NCBI GenBank assembly: GCA_964552955.1 | Contig: CAZKIU010000018.1 | Coordinates: forward strand, 1 to 64,000 | DNA length: 64,000 nt | Direction of reading: 5' to 3' | Source: UBA1413 sp964552955 | GTDB taxonomy: Bacteria > Bacteroidota > Bacteroidia > Bacteroidales > Prolixibacteraceae | Shown here: piece by piece, positions 52,969-61,442 of the stretch | Layout of the letters: each line of letters opens with the position of its first letter | Position numbering within the stretch: position 1 is the first letter of the stretch | Program-made: the position numbers and the translations under genes | The notes under the pieces: generated by a model | Told to the model about the DNA's origin: nothing | Database searches by the model: none | What the model saw: the letters and a program-made list of their open reading frames with translations, nothing else

Positions 52969-53394
52969 CTAAGCTTCGAGCTGCTTAAAGAGGTCTTTCA
53001 CATCTTTGGCTTTGTACCCTTTTTTAGCCCGGGCTCTTCTAATGGATTGAATGGTCTCATCGTTTGGAATGTCATCAAATTCAATATCATTCCCTGCTTT
53101 TGATAGATCCCTGAGCAATCCGATAAGATATTTTCCCCTGGTTGTTGCAGGGCTGATTTTTACATATACTGGTTCTATGATAGGGTTCTCAAGCCTAGTT
53201 TCAGCTTCGTTCAATTCTATAAAGTTAGCTTTACCGGACACAATTTCATTCAGTTCACCCGCCAGATATTTCTGATTTCTGATGAAGTCTTCACTTTCAG
53301 GAATTATCTCGACTTCATCCTTGCTGAATTTACTCAATAGCCAAATCAGTTTGTCGTAAATCTTGTCATTGATCCTTAACCGGACTGTTTGCAT
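52969..53394 (-). CDS. Antitoxin partner of YafQ
   Basis: About 141 residues from the ATG at 53394 (MQTVRLRINDKIYDKLIW); the frame is open to 53556, but the upstream part overlaps a direct repeat and has no coding character. The N-terminal 55 residues (VRLRINDKIYDKLIWLLSKF) resemble short antitoxin dimerisation domains. The tail RRARAKKGYKAKDVKDLF is typical of toxin-wrapping segments. Longer than classical DinJ (about 86), so two antitoxin-like segments may be fused. Precedes the toxin with 2-nt spacing and would repress the operon. Confidence 0.8.
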   Translation of the reverse strand: MQTVRLRINDKIYDKLIWLLSKFSKDEVEIIPESEDFIRNQKYLAGELNEIVSGKANFIELNEAETRLENPIIEPVYVKISPATTRGKYLIGLLRDLSKAGNDIEFDDIPNDETIQSIRRARAKKGYKAKDVKDLFKQLEA

Positions 53395-53495
53395 GGTTTC
53401 TTTTTTATCAAATATAGTGATTTTCCGGACGCCCTGATCGCAATTCCGGTTACCCCATTCAAGGGAAGGCCATATATTGTTAAAAAGGAACCATG

Positions 53496-53622
53496 ACGCA
53501 ACATTTCCGCTAATTTTGAGTCTTGGAAGTGAGACCGATGGATTGAAACGCATCACATCAGCATTAACCGGGATCCTTAAACGGCGGGCTACCCAGTAGA
53601 CCTCCCACTTCAGTTATCAAAA
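53496..53622 (+). repeat. Direct repeat, left copy (about 127 bp) flanking ATPase 2
   Basis: Starts ACGCAACATTT and contains GACCGATGGATT and GCTAATTTTGA. The right copy at 54950-55077 keeps the same order of words with scattered mismatches and a few small gaps. The two copies bracket the 1.1-kb ATPase gene in the same orientation. No coding frame. Confidence 0.7.
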
Positions 53623-53691
53623 AAAATCTGATCTGTCACTGTAGATCTAAAAACAATCACGAATGCATAAAACCTAAATTAATAGTTAAAC

Positions 53692-53722
53692 TTGTTATTT
53701 ATGGCCTAAATTATTAACTTCG
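53692..53722 (+). promoter_or_regulatory. Promoter of ATPase 2
   Basis: TTG (53692-53694), 20 nt, TAACTTCG (53715-53722; one mismatch to TAnnTTTG), 18 nt before the ATG at 53741. Confidence 0.45.
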
Positions 53723-53740
53723 TATATAAAATAAGGCAAG

Positions 53741-54868
53741 ATGTACCAGCGGGATGTAATGGACATAGTGAATAAGTGGTTATCATCCAAAGAGATAATA
53801 ATTCTTTACGGAGCCAGACAGGTTGGTAAATCCACGCTTCTAGAAATAATGGCATCTGAAAATCCCGGAATGGTGATTTTGAATTGTGAGAATCCTGTAG
53901 TTTCTGATATCCTGGAGAGCAAAGATGTCAACCGGATATTAGCGCTTTTTAATGGATCGGACATTGTTGCACTTGATGAAGCCCAGGCAGTTCATGATAT
54001 TGGTAAAATCATGAAATTTTTGTATGATGACAAACGGGTTACCCAAAAAATCCTGGCAACCGGATCAAGTAGTTTCGAGTTGGCCAATATTACTGGTGAA
54101 CCGCTTACGGGAAGGAATGTAAAATTCAGATTATATCCCTTATCCATACACGAGATATCACAAAAAAAAGGATGGCTGGCATTACTGGAATCATTGAATG
54201 ACTTATTGATCTATGGAAGTTATCCCGGAATCGTGGATTTACCTGTGGTTGAGAAGAAAAGAAAACTACTGGAGATGTCGGGAGATTATCTATTTAAGGA
54301 CATTTACAAATTTGAACAATTACGAAGCCCTGAAATTTTGCGTAAGCTGGTAAAAGCCATTGCCTTAAAGATTGGAAACCTTGTTTCCGTTCCGGAACTG
54401 GCCGGCATGACCGGAGTATCCGTATTAACGGTGGAACGTTACCTTGATTTGCTCGAAAAGAGTTTTGTCATTTTCAAACTTACTTCGTACAGCAACAATT
54501 TGCGGAATGAGCTTAAAAAAAGCAGGAAGTACTATTTTTATGACAACGGGATCAGGAATGCCGTATTAAACAATTTTATTTCTGTCAATGAACGGACTGA
54601 CATTGGCGCGCTATGGGAGAATTTTTGTATTTCAGAATATCTGAAGGTGATAGAAAACAACCAGAGGCTATCTAATCTTTACTTTTGGCGGACTTATGAT
54701 GGCGCTGAGATTGATCTGGTGGAAGAAAAGGATGGTCAACTCTTTGCTTTTGAATTTAAATGGAACCCGTCGAAACAACCATCGCTCCCTGCAAGTTTCA
54801 GGGGAAATTATGCAGTCGCCGGGTTAGAAGTGGTAAACCGGGAAAGACTTGACTTTTTTGTCCGGTAA
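53741..54868 (+). CDS. AAA (AAA_14) ATPase with DUF4143 domain, second type
   Basis: 375 residues. P-loop LYGARQVGKSTL, Walker B DIVALDEAQAV, sensor LATGSSSFELAN, then LRKLVKAIALKIGNLVSVPE (helix-turn-helix-like) and the DUF4143 core: YFWRTYDGAEIDLVEEKD and AFEFKW, an IDx...ExK nuclease-like layout. It belongs to the same broad family as the ATPase at 41897 but differs strongly in sequence. AT-rich. Bracketed by 127-bp direct repeats, so probably a mobile or duplicated cassette. Role unknown. Confidence 0.9.
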   Translation: MYQRDVMDIVNKWLSSKEIIILYGARQVGKSTLLEIMASENPGMVILNCENPVVSDILESKDVNRILALFNGSDIVALDEAQAVHDIGKIMKFLYDDKRVTQKILATGSSSFELANITGEPLTGRNVKFRLYPLSIHEISQKKGWLALLESLNDLLIYGSYPGIVDLPVVEKKRKLLEMSGDYLFKDIYKFEQLRSPEILRKLVKAIALKIGNLVSVPELAGMTGVSVLTVERYLDLLEKSFVIFKLTSYSNNLRNELKKSRKYYFYDNGIRNAVLNNFISVNERTDIGALWENFCISEYLKVIENNQRLSNLYFWRTYDGAEIDLVEEKDGQLFAFEFKWNPSKQPSLPASFRGNYAVAGLEVVNRERLDFFVR

Positions 54869-54949
54869 TGATTCCGGAAGTGTCACCAAATCTGATTTTC
54901 ATATTCTTAATCCATGCAAATGGCAAAGGATCATTTTTCTACTCCTATT

Positions 54950-55077
54950 ACGCAACATTTCTGCTAATTTTGAATCTTGGTAGTGAAACCGATGGATTAA
55001 TACTGCATCAGTAAGGCTTTAACCAGGATTCTGTTATGGAGTTTAACCCAGGAGGCCGCCCATTTCAGAGATCAAAA
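54950..55077 (+). repeat. Direct repeat, right copy
   Basis: Partner of 53496-53622. It ends 12 nt before the ATG of the rSAM-associated lipoprotein, so it forms the upstream region of that operon and may carry or have displaced its promoter. Confidence 0.7.
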
Positions 55078-55089
55078 CATCATTGGATT

Positions 55090-55455
55090 ATGAAGAGAGG
55101 ATGGATTCGTAAACTGATCGGCGGGTTGAGCTTCGGCTCGGCACTTTTTATCTTTCAGGCCTGTTATGGCACCCCCCAGGACCTGGAGTTCGACATGCTC
55201 ATCGAAGGTACGGTGAAATCTACCGCCACAGGACTTCCCGTCAAGGGAATCAAAGTCTCCGTCCCTGAATCCGGAAGTTCGCAAATCACAGGGGAGGATG
55301 GCAAATACTCCCTTTATACCATGTTCACCGACAGCACCCGGATTTCCTTCGAAGACACGGACCTCAACGTCGACGGAGCCTTCCTGAAAAAAGATACCCT
55401 GATTGCCGTTCCGCAGGAGCGCGTGCAACTGAATGTGATGCTTTCCCCCAAATAA
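55090..55455 (+). CDS. Putative lipoprotein of the rSAM/lipoprotein system
   Basis: About 121 residues from the ATG at 55090 (MKRGWIRKLIGG); the upstream frame lies in the repeat. Lipobox with Cys25 (FIFQACYGTPQD). The mature protein starts with the conserved YGTP motif and continues as a small beta-sandwich like carboxypeptidase regulatory domains (EGTVKSTATGLPVKGIKVSV, GKYSLYTMFTDSTRISF). This is the pattern of the lipoprotein always found beside a dedicated radical SAM enzyme in Bacteroidota (TIGR04134-type). The YG.P region close to the lipidated Cys is the likely modification site, by inference. Its stop is immediately followed by the rSAM start. Confidence 0.82.
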   Translation: MKRGWIRKLIGGLSFGSALFIFQACYGTPQDLEFDMLIEGTVKSTATGLPVKGIKVSVPESGSSQITGEDGKYSLYTMFTDSTRISFEDTDLNVDGAFLKKDTLIAVPQERVQLNVMLSPK

Positions 55456-56505
55456 ATGCTTACCGCTCTCAGAAAACAGGCCTTCCGGCTATTCCGTGAA
55501 GCGGAAACGCGCCACCACGAACTGAATTATCTCTTCTGGGAATGCACGACCCGCTGCAATCTCCGGTGCCGCCACTGCGGAAGCGACTGCTCACAGGATT
55601 CCGCATTCCCCGACATGCCCCTGGGTGACTTCCTTGCGGCACTCGGCACCATCGAAAACCCGGCGAAAAATCTGACGGTCGTTCTGACGGGCGGGGAACC
55701 CCTTCTGCGGAATGATCTGGAAAAATGCGGTCAGGAGATCAGGAAGCGGGGCATGCGCTGGTCCATGGTGACCAACGGTCATCTCTACGACGAAGAAAAA
55801 CACCGGTCCCTGCTGGGGGCCGGACTAGGAGCACTGACCATCAGCCTCGACGGACTGGAAACCTCCCACAACTGGCTGCGGAATTCATCCGCCAGCTTCG
55901 GCAGGGTGACCAAAGCCATCGCCCTGGCAGCCGCCTCTCCCCGCCTCAACTTCGACGTGGTGACCTGCGTGAACCAAATCAACTTCCGTGAGCTGCCCCA
56001 AATCAGGGAAACGCTCATCAATCTGGGCGTCAAAGCCTGGCGGCTCTTTACCATCATCCCCATCGGAAGGGCCAGGGATATCCCTGAACTGCGGCTGACC
56101 GGCGAACAATTCACCGGACTGATGGAATTCATCGCCGAAACCCGGGAATCAGGAGGCATAAAGGTCAGCTTCAGCTGCGAGGGATATGTCGGTCCGTATG
56201 AATCCCTCGTCCGCGACACCCCTTTCTTCTGCAGAGCGGGCATCAACATCGGGTCGGTCCTGATCGACGGCGCTATCTCCGCCTGTCCCAACATCGACCG
56301 CTCTTTCGCCCAGGGCAACATCTACCGCGACAATTTTTTCAAGGTATGGGAAACGCAATTTAAACCCTTCAGGGACCGCAGCTGGATGCGCAGGGGACAA
56401 TGCGCTGGTTGCAGCGAATTTAGAGACTGCCGCGGAAACGGGTTTCACAACTGGCATGGCGACAAACAGAATGTCCTGGTGTGTCACTACGGTAAAATCA
56501 TGTAA
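55456..56505 (+). CDS. Radical SAM/SPASM enzyme of the rSAM/lipoprotein system
   Basis: 349 residues. The [4Fe-4S] motif is CNLRCRHC (CxxxCxxC) near residue 36; the SAM-binding GGEPLLR follows at about 79, then VTNGHL and SLDG. C-terminal SPASM-like Cys: FFCRAG, SACPNIDRS, CAGCSEFRDCRGN and LVCHYG, which would hold one or two extra clusters. This matches TIGR04133-type radical SAM proteins, partners of a small lipoprotein, predicted to modify it post-translationally. The chemistry is unknown. The ATG directly abuts the lipoprotein stop (TAAATG), so the two are co-translated. Confidence 0.88.
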   Translation: MLTALRKQAFRLFREAETRHHELNYLFWECTTRCNLRCRHCGSDCSQDSAFPDMPLGDFLAALGTIENPAKNLTVVLTGGEPLLRNDLEKCGQEIRKRGMRWSMVTNGHLYDEEKHRSLLGAGLGALTISLDGLETSHNWLRNSSASFGRVTKAIALAAASPRLNFDVVTCVNQINFRELPQIRETLINLGVKAWRLFTIIPIGRARDIPELRLTGEQFTGLMEFIAETRESGGIKVSFSCEGYVGPYESLVRDTPFFCRAGINIGSVLIDGAISACPNIDRSFAQGNIYRDNFFKVWETQFKPFRDRSWMRRGQCAGCSEFRDCRGNGFHNWHGDKQNVLVCHYGKIM

Positions 56506-56581
56506 GGTCCGTTGCTACCCGAATCCTGGCATCTTGCCCTGATTATTTATTGAGTAAAGCCAAAACTCGCCTTGATTATTT

Positions 56582-56681
56582 NNNNNNNNNNNNNNNNNNN
56601 NNNNNNNNNNNNNNNNNNNNNNNNNNNNNNNNNNNNNNNNNNNNNNNNNNNNNNNNNNNNNNNNNNNNNNNNNNNNNNNNN
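56582..56681. other. Assembly gap (100 N)
   Basis: Placeholder of exactly 100 N between the rSAM/lipoprotein operon and the SRPBCC gene. The real length and content are unknown, so the genes on each side may not be close neighbours. Confidence 0.95.
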
Positions 56682-56700
56682 TTTGAAAGACGCTACATAA

Positions 56701-56743
56701 TGCGAATATTTAGTATTTTATTCGCAGTATACTGCGAATAAAA
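56701..56743. repeat. Three alternating TGCGAATA octamers including a perfect 28-bp palindrome
   Basis: TGCGAATA at 56701-56708, its complement TATTCGCA at 56719-56726, and TGCGAATA again at 56733-56740. Positions 56716-56743 are a perfect palindrome centred on GTATAC. It sits beside the gap and 118 bp before the SRPBCC gene. The form suits a multi-site operator or a hairpin terminator with flanking A/T runs. Confidence 0.6.
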
Positions 56744-56823
56744 CTATTTTTCCCTGCTCTGCCTTTTCAATATCCTCATGTTCACAAATACACTGCAAAA
56801 ACCGGACTTTTAAGTATTTTTCT

Positions 56824-56845
56824 ATACGGATTAGCCGTATCTTTA
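56824..56845 (+). promoter_or_regulatory. Promoter of the SRPBCC gene with ATACGG-ATTAG-CCGTAT palindrome
   Basis: The palindrome (56824-56840) overlaps the -7-like TATCTTTA (56838-56845), 16 nt before the ATG at 56862. It could be a repressor site. Confidence 0.4.
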
Positions 56846-56861
56846 CACAAAACTATTGCAC

Positions 56862-57725
56862 ATGATCACGGCAACCATTACCATTAAGGCGCCCGCGGAA
56901 AAGGTGTGGCAGGCGCTGACCGACAAGGAACAGATGAAAGAGTGGTATTTCGACATCCCCGATTTCGAGATGAAGGCAGGGGCCACCTTTAATTTCCATG
57001 AACCGGGCGAAGCCCGCCAGTTCCATCACCAATGTGTGATCAGGGAAATCGATCCCCTCCGGAAGTTCTCCCATACCTGGACCCACCCGGCACTCAGCAA
57101 GGGCGAAAGCGTGGTCACCTGGCTTCTGGAAGAACACAACGGCGCCACGCAGGTCACCCTTCACCACGAAGGGGTGGAAAACTTTGCCGATGCCGGATCC
57201 GATTTTGCCCCCGAAAACTACCAGATGGGATGGAACGGCTTTATGGCTGCACTTAAGAATTATGTCAATGGCATCCGGAAACACAGATACACCATTGAAA
57301 TCGCGGCTCCCGCAGCAAAAGTGTGGGAGGTCCTGATTAATGAGGAGAGCTACCGCACCTGGACCAGCGTCTTCTGCGAGGGCTCTTACTACACCGGAAA
57401 TCTGGAACCCGGCGGAAGGATTCATTTCCTGACCCCCGAAGGATTTGGCATGTACAGCGACGTCATCTTCCTCATCCCTGATTCGTACGTCCTCTTCCAG
57501 CATATCGGCGACATCGCCGGCTTCGAGGAACAACCTGTCGGGGAGGCTGCCGAAAGGTGGACGGGCGCATTCGAGGGGTATACCGTGACTGAAAAGGAGG
57601 AAAAAACCCTGCTTCTGGCCGAAGTGGACCTGGTCCCCGAACAGGCCGCGGAATTTGACAAAACCTTTCCAAAGGGTCTTGAAAAAGTCAAGACATTATC
57701 TGAGACAGCATCAACCAGAGAGTGA
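56862..57725 (+). CDS. Double SRPBCC (AHSA1-like) domain protein
   Basis: 287 residues from the ATG at 56862; a TTG at 56856 is the frame limit. Two START/Bet v1-like modules in tandem: residues 1-138 (TIKAPAEKVWQALTDKEQMK, then EWYFDIPDF) and 140-280 (IEIAAPAAKVWEVLINEESY, then FEGYTVTEKEE). Each begins with the strand-helix pair VW..LT....W typical of AHSA1. Such proteins bind hydrophobic ligands or act as chaperone co-factors. Cytoplasmic. The fusion of two copies is common in Bacteroidota. Confidence 0.9.
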   Translation: MITATITIKAPAEKVWQALTDKEQMKEWYFDIPDFEMKAGATFNFHEPGEARQFHHQCVIREIDPLRKFSHTWTHPALSKGESVVTWLLEEHNGATQVTLHHEGVENFADAGSDFAPENYQMGWNGFMAALKNYVNGIRKHRYTIEIAAPAAKVWEVLINEESYRTWTSVFCEGSYYTGNLEPGGRIHFLTPEGFGMYSDVIFLIPDSYVLFQHIGDIAGFEEQPVGEAAERWTGAFEGYTVTEKEEKTLLLAEVDLVPEQAAEFDKTFPKGLEKVKTLSETASTRE

Positions 57726-57889
57726 GTTTCGCCGACCCTGACCAGCAGAAATAGTCTGTAAATATAAATTGTAGTAGAGTTTTTTGCATTTCCGGTGCTG
57801 ATTAGGTCATGTAAATTTCATTTTCATCGGAATTGTAATTGTGAAGAAGAATGACCGACTAATCACATGGTTTAAAACAGAAGCATGCC

Positions 57890-58834
57890 ATGAAAAGAAT
57901 TGTGTTCATCGTCATTTTCGCCACTTTTTGGCTGGCCGGGATGGGCCAGGAAAAAGCCACCCTCCGGCTGAATCCCGAAAAAAACAAGGTCTACCGCCTT
58001 ATTTCCACCTCGGAACAAACCACCAGCCAGACCGTCCAGGGCATGGCTCAGAACGTGGAATCCAAAACCCGCTACGTCATCTCCCTGAAAATGATGGACG
58101 CCACTCCTGACTTCCTGGTCACCGAAATCAGGTTCGACACCATCGACACCCGGACCAATGCCATGGGCAAAACCACCGTCATCAGTTCTGCCAGTGAGGG
58201 CGATGTCACCTCCCAGGAGACTGCCGCCCTGCTCTCTTACTTCATGAACCGCCTGAGCAAGAATGCCCTGTTCGTTAAAATCGACTATTCGGGTCATGTC
58301 GTCGACATCGTCAATGCCAAAATGCTCTCCGACATCATCCTGAAAGATACCGCCTCCGTCACGCTGACCGGCATGATGGGCGACGCCCTGAAAGGACAAA
58401 TCGCCAATATGGTGAGCGTGGCCAGTCTCTCTAACATGATTGAAGCCGTCACCTGGAACCTCCCGGGCAGGGAAGTCAACAAAGGCGACAACTGGCAGAT
58501 TATCCAGAAAATGAACACCGGGGGAATGGCACTCGACATTGTCACCAATTCCCGTCTCGACAATGTGAAGGAGCAGACCGCTTCCATCACAGCACAGTCA
58601 GACATCAAAGCCGCCGCCAATGCCGCACCCATCCGGTCGGGAGGGGCCACGGTAAGCTACGACGACCTCCAGGGAATGAGCAAGACCACCCTGCTGATCG
58701 ACATCCGCACCGGCTTACCCCTCGAGAGCAGCGTCAAAACCTCCATCTCGGGCAACCTGGGCGTCAGCGCCCCCGGCGTGAGCATGCAGATCCCACTTAC
58801 CATCAACGGCGAAACCAAAGTCAAAGCCCTTTAA
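57890..58834 (+). CDS. Exported DUF6263-like protein
   Basis: 314 residues. Signal peptide (MKRIVFIVIFATFWLAGMGQ). The mature chain starts LRLNPEKNKVYRLISTSEQT and has alternating beta strands, with GMSKTTLLIDIRTGLPLESS near the end, as in DUF6263 proteins of the envelope. The fold is probably an all-beta, lipid- or polymer-binding domain; function unknown. Followed after about 230 nt by the outer-membrane barrel gene on the same strand, perhaps one transcript. Confidence 0.75.
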   Translation: MKRIVFIVIFATFWLAGMGQEKATLRLNPEKNKVYRLISTSEQTTSQTVQGMAQNVESKTRYVISLKMMDATPDFLVTEIRFDTIDTRTNAMGKTTVISSASEGDVTSQETAALLSYFMNRLSKNALFVKIDYSGHVVDIVNAKMLSDIILKDTASVTLTGMMGDALKGQIANMVSVASLSNMIEAVTWNLPGREVNKGDNWQIIQKMNTGGMALDIVTNSRLDNVKEQTASITAQSDIKAAANAAPIRSGGATVSYDDLQGMSKTTLLIDIRTGLPLESSVKTSISGNLGVSAPGVSMQIPLTINGETKVKAL

Positions 58835-59068
58835 TTCTCCGGAATCCTAACAGGTAATTGCCATGATAAACAATTGCTCCGGCAAGGTGAATGTGACCCG
58901 TATGGCCATTCCACCAGGCTGGTGCGGACAAGTCAGAAGAAAATGAAAAAAATATGCCACCGGAAGAGAGGCCATCCTGAATCAGTAAACCTCCCGGATT
59001 GCAGCATCCCTCAAAACCAGTTGAGAGGTTTATGGGCAATAGCCAATACCCCGAAATCGTATCACCCC

Positions 59069-61438
59069 ATGAGAATTTTCGTCATTCTGGCGCTCCTGGC
59101 CTTTTCGCTGGCGGCCCATTCACAGAATATCAAAGGATTCATATGCCTTGAAAAGGATAACTCCCCCGTTCAGTTTGCTTCGGTCGGACTGGTGCAACTT
59201 CCCGATTCGGCCATGACCCGGGGAACCATCACCCTCACCGACGGAAGCTACCTGATCGACAATGTCAAACCGGGCGATTACCTCGTCAGGGTCAGCTTCG
59301 TGGGATATCACCCCGAAGAAAAGGGGGTTTCGATAGCACAGGGTACCACCGAAATCGTCATGGACACCCTCTTCCTGACGGAAACCACCACCGAGGTGGG
59401 TGAGGTGGAAGTGGTAGCCGAACGGCTTAAAGGCAAGGAGATGGTCGACCGCACCGTTTATGCCGTGCCGGAAGCCATCGCCAAAACAGTCACCACCGGG
59501 TACGAACTCCTCAAGAGAATTCCCCAGGTCAACGTTGACTTCCAGAACAACATCACTCTCAATGGAAGCAGCAATTTCATCATTCAGGTCGATGGCCGGC
59601 AGCGCACCCGCGAATTCCTGGCCAAGCTCCTCCCCACCGACATCGAAAGCGTCGAAATCATCAGCAACCCATCGGGGAAATACGAGGGGAACATCGATGG
59701 AGTGATCAACATCATCCTGAAGAAAGAGGCGCGGTTCGGACTGAGCGGAAACACCAGCCTGAGCACCAAGCCTTTCAACAAACCCACCAACGCCCTGACC
59801 GGAAGCCTCGACTACGCCCTCGGAAAAATCACCTTTTACGTGACCGGTTTCGCAGTCAACCAGAAGTTGAACATCGGCAACCAGGTCGACAGCCGCTTTG
59901 CCCTGATCGACTCCCTCAACAGCACTTCGGGAAAAGGGGCGATCGACGTCTCCCTGGGGTCGGTCAACGGCGGTTTCGACTATTACATGAACGACAAGAA
60001 CAACCTGAGTGTCAACCTTAACCTGCAACCCATCAGGCAGGATATCGATATGGCCACCCAGGCACGGCTCTTTAAAAGCGGAAACCCCCGTAACACCATC
60101 GAATCATTGATCGACAACAGCACCCGGAGCGGTGAAAATTCGGTCTCCCTCTTTTACCAGCGGAAATTCAAAAATCCGGTGCAGGAGTTCTCCGCCGAAA
60201 CCAACCTCTACCGCTTCCATTCCCGGCAGGAAAACGATTTTGACAACACCTGGTATTACAGGAACAGCGATTCCGTCGTTAACAACTACAGCCGCTTTGA
60301 AGACGACCTGAACGACCGCTATTATCTCTCTGGAAAACTCAACTACGTCCATCCGCTGGGTATGAATGCCAAAATTGAGACTGGCTACCAGCTCTATTAC
60401 CAGCGGCTCGATTATGATTTCACCACCAATACCCAGCAGGCTGGCAACCTCTTTGAATATGCCGAGATGCGCCATTCGGTATATGGTGGAGTCACCCTGA
60501 ACCTCAAAAAAGTGGGCATCCAGGCCATCCTGAGGATCGAGAACAGCCATATCAAAGCCGATTCGGTCACCGATCCCCGGTATACCTGTTACCTCCCCTC
60601 CCTCAACCTGCAGTATAAATTCTCTTCGTCACACAACCTGAAGTTCACCTATAACCGCAGGATCAACCGGCCGGGGATCTACGACATGAACCCCAATTTC
60701 AAACTCAGCGAGAACTACGACATCACCCAGGGAAATCCCGACCTCAAACCCGACTACCGCGACCGCCTCCAACTCACCTATACCTGGAATTTCGGCAGCA
60801 ACTACTTCTCGCCCTTCGTCTACCACGAGTTTTATTCCGACAGGATCGGACGCCAGATCGAGGTGACGCTGTCACCAGTCACCAACGCCTGGACCACCCT
60901 CACCAAACCCTATAACCTGATCAACGGCTATGAGACCGGCGGAGGAGTCAACGCCATGCTATGGTTCTTTAACTTCAACGCCCGCATCTACAAGGGCCAC
61001 TTCAATGATTTCAAAGGTGCGACGGCTAATATCCCTGCCCAAGACTACTACTCCTCAAGCATTACCGGAACGGCCTTCAAACAACTCGACAAGAAGAAGA
61101 CCCTGACGGTGTTCGCTTATGTGGCTTATAACGGAGTGAATATGAACGCTCAAACCAAAACCCGGACGCTTCCCCTCTATGGCTTCGGAGGCCAGAAACA
61201 ACTCAAGAACCACACTTTCGGCGTCTTTTGGCTCCTCCCCTTCTCCGGGGAAATCGACCTCAACAAGGCCGAAACAGAAACCCCCGCCTATACCTCTACC
61301 AACATCACCCGCTTCGATGCCGCCAATTTCATCCAGTTCAGCTACTCCTACCGCTTCCAGAAGGGCCGTAGCGTGAAGAAACTGGGGCGTAAGGCCGATA
61401 TCGAAAGCGACAGCAAAAAGGGAACCATCGGCATGTAA
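59069..61438 (+). CDS. Outer-membrane beta-barrel protein with carboxypeptidase-like regulatory domain (TonB-receptor related)
   Basis: 789 residues from the ATG at 59069 (MRIFVILALLAFSLAAHSQ), chosen because a signal peptide starts there; the frame is open to 58874. Residues about 22-105 are a CarboxypepD_reg-like domain (VQFASVGLVQLPDSAMTRGT). About 120-215 is a plug-like domain (VNVDFQNNITLNGSS, then VEIISNPSGKYEGN). About 230-770 is the barrel of the outer-membrane-barrel-3 family (NRRINRPGIYDMNPNFKLSE, GNPDLKPDYRDRLQL). These resemble TonB-dependent receptors but lack a clear TonB box. Substrate unknown. Ends 4 nt from the convergent lipoprotein gene. Confidence 0.88.
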   Translation: MRIFVILALLAFSLAAHSQNIKGFICLEKDNSPVQFASVGLVQLPDSAMTRGTITLTDGSYLIDNVKPGDYLVRVSFVGYHPEEKGVSIAQGTTEIVMDTLFLTETTTEVGEVEVVAERLKGKEMVDRTVYAVPEAIAKTVTTGYELLKRIPQVNVDFQNNITLNGSSNFIIQVDGRQRTREFLAKLLPTDIESVEIISNPSGKYEGNIDGVINIILKKEARFGLSGNTSLSTKPFNKPTNALTGSLDYALGKITFYVTGFAVNQKLNIGNQVDSRFALIDSLNSTSGKGAIDVSLGSVNGGFDYYMNDKNNLSVNLNLQPIRQDIDMATQARLFKSGNPRNTIESLIDNSTRSGENSVSLFYQRKFKNPVQEFSAETNLYRFHSRQENDFDNTWYYRNSDSVVNNYSRFEDDLNDRYYLSGKLNYVHPLGMNAKIETGYQLYYQRLDYDFTTNTQQAGNLFEYAEMRHSVYGGVTLNLKKVGIQAILRIENSHIKADSVTDPRYTCYLPSLNLQYKFSSSHNLKFTYNRRINRPGIYDMNPNFKLSENYDITQGNPDLKPDYRDRLQLTYTWNFGSNYFSPFVYHEFYSDRIGRQIEVTLSPVTNAWTTLTKPYNLINGYETGGGVNAMLWFFNFNARIYKGHFNDFKGATANIPAQDYYSSSITGTAFKQLDKKKTLTVFAYVAYNGVNMNAQTKTRTLPLYGFGGQKQLKNHTFGVFWLLPFSGEIDLNKAETETPAYTSTNITRFDAANFIQFSYSYRFQKGRSVKKLGRKADIESDSKKGTIGM

Positions 61439-61442
61439 AGGA

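Larger units (their letters stand above)
53395..53740. other. Intergenic region with repeat copy 1 and the ATPase 2 promoter
   Basis: 346 bp between divergent genes. It contains the left copy of a 127-bp direct repeat (53496-53622) and the promoter of ATPase 2 (53692-53722). Nothing else is visible. Confidence 0.55.
56506..56861. other. Intergenic region with assembly gap, palindromes and promoter
   Basis: Between the rSAM gene and the SRPBCC gene. It includes the 100-N gap (56582-56681), the TGCGAATA array (56701-56743) and the ATACGG palindrome over the next promoter (56824-56845). No gene is seen in the known part; the gap could hide one. Confidence 0.5.
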
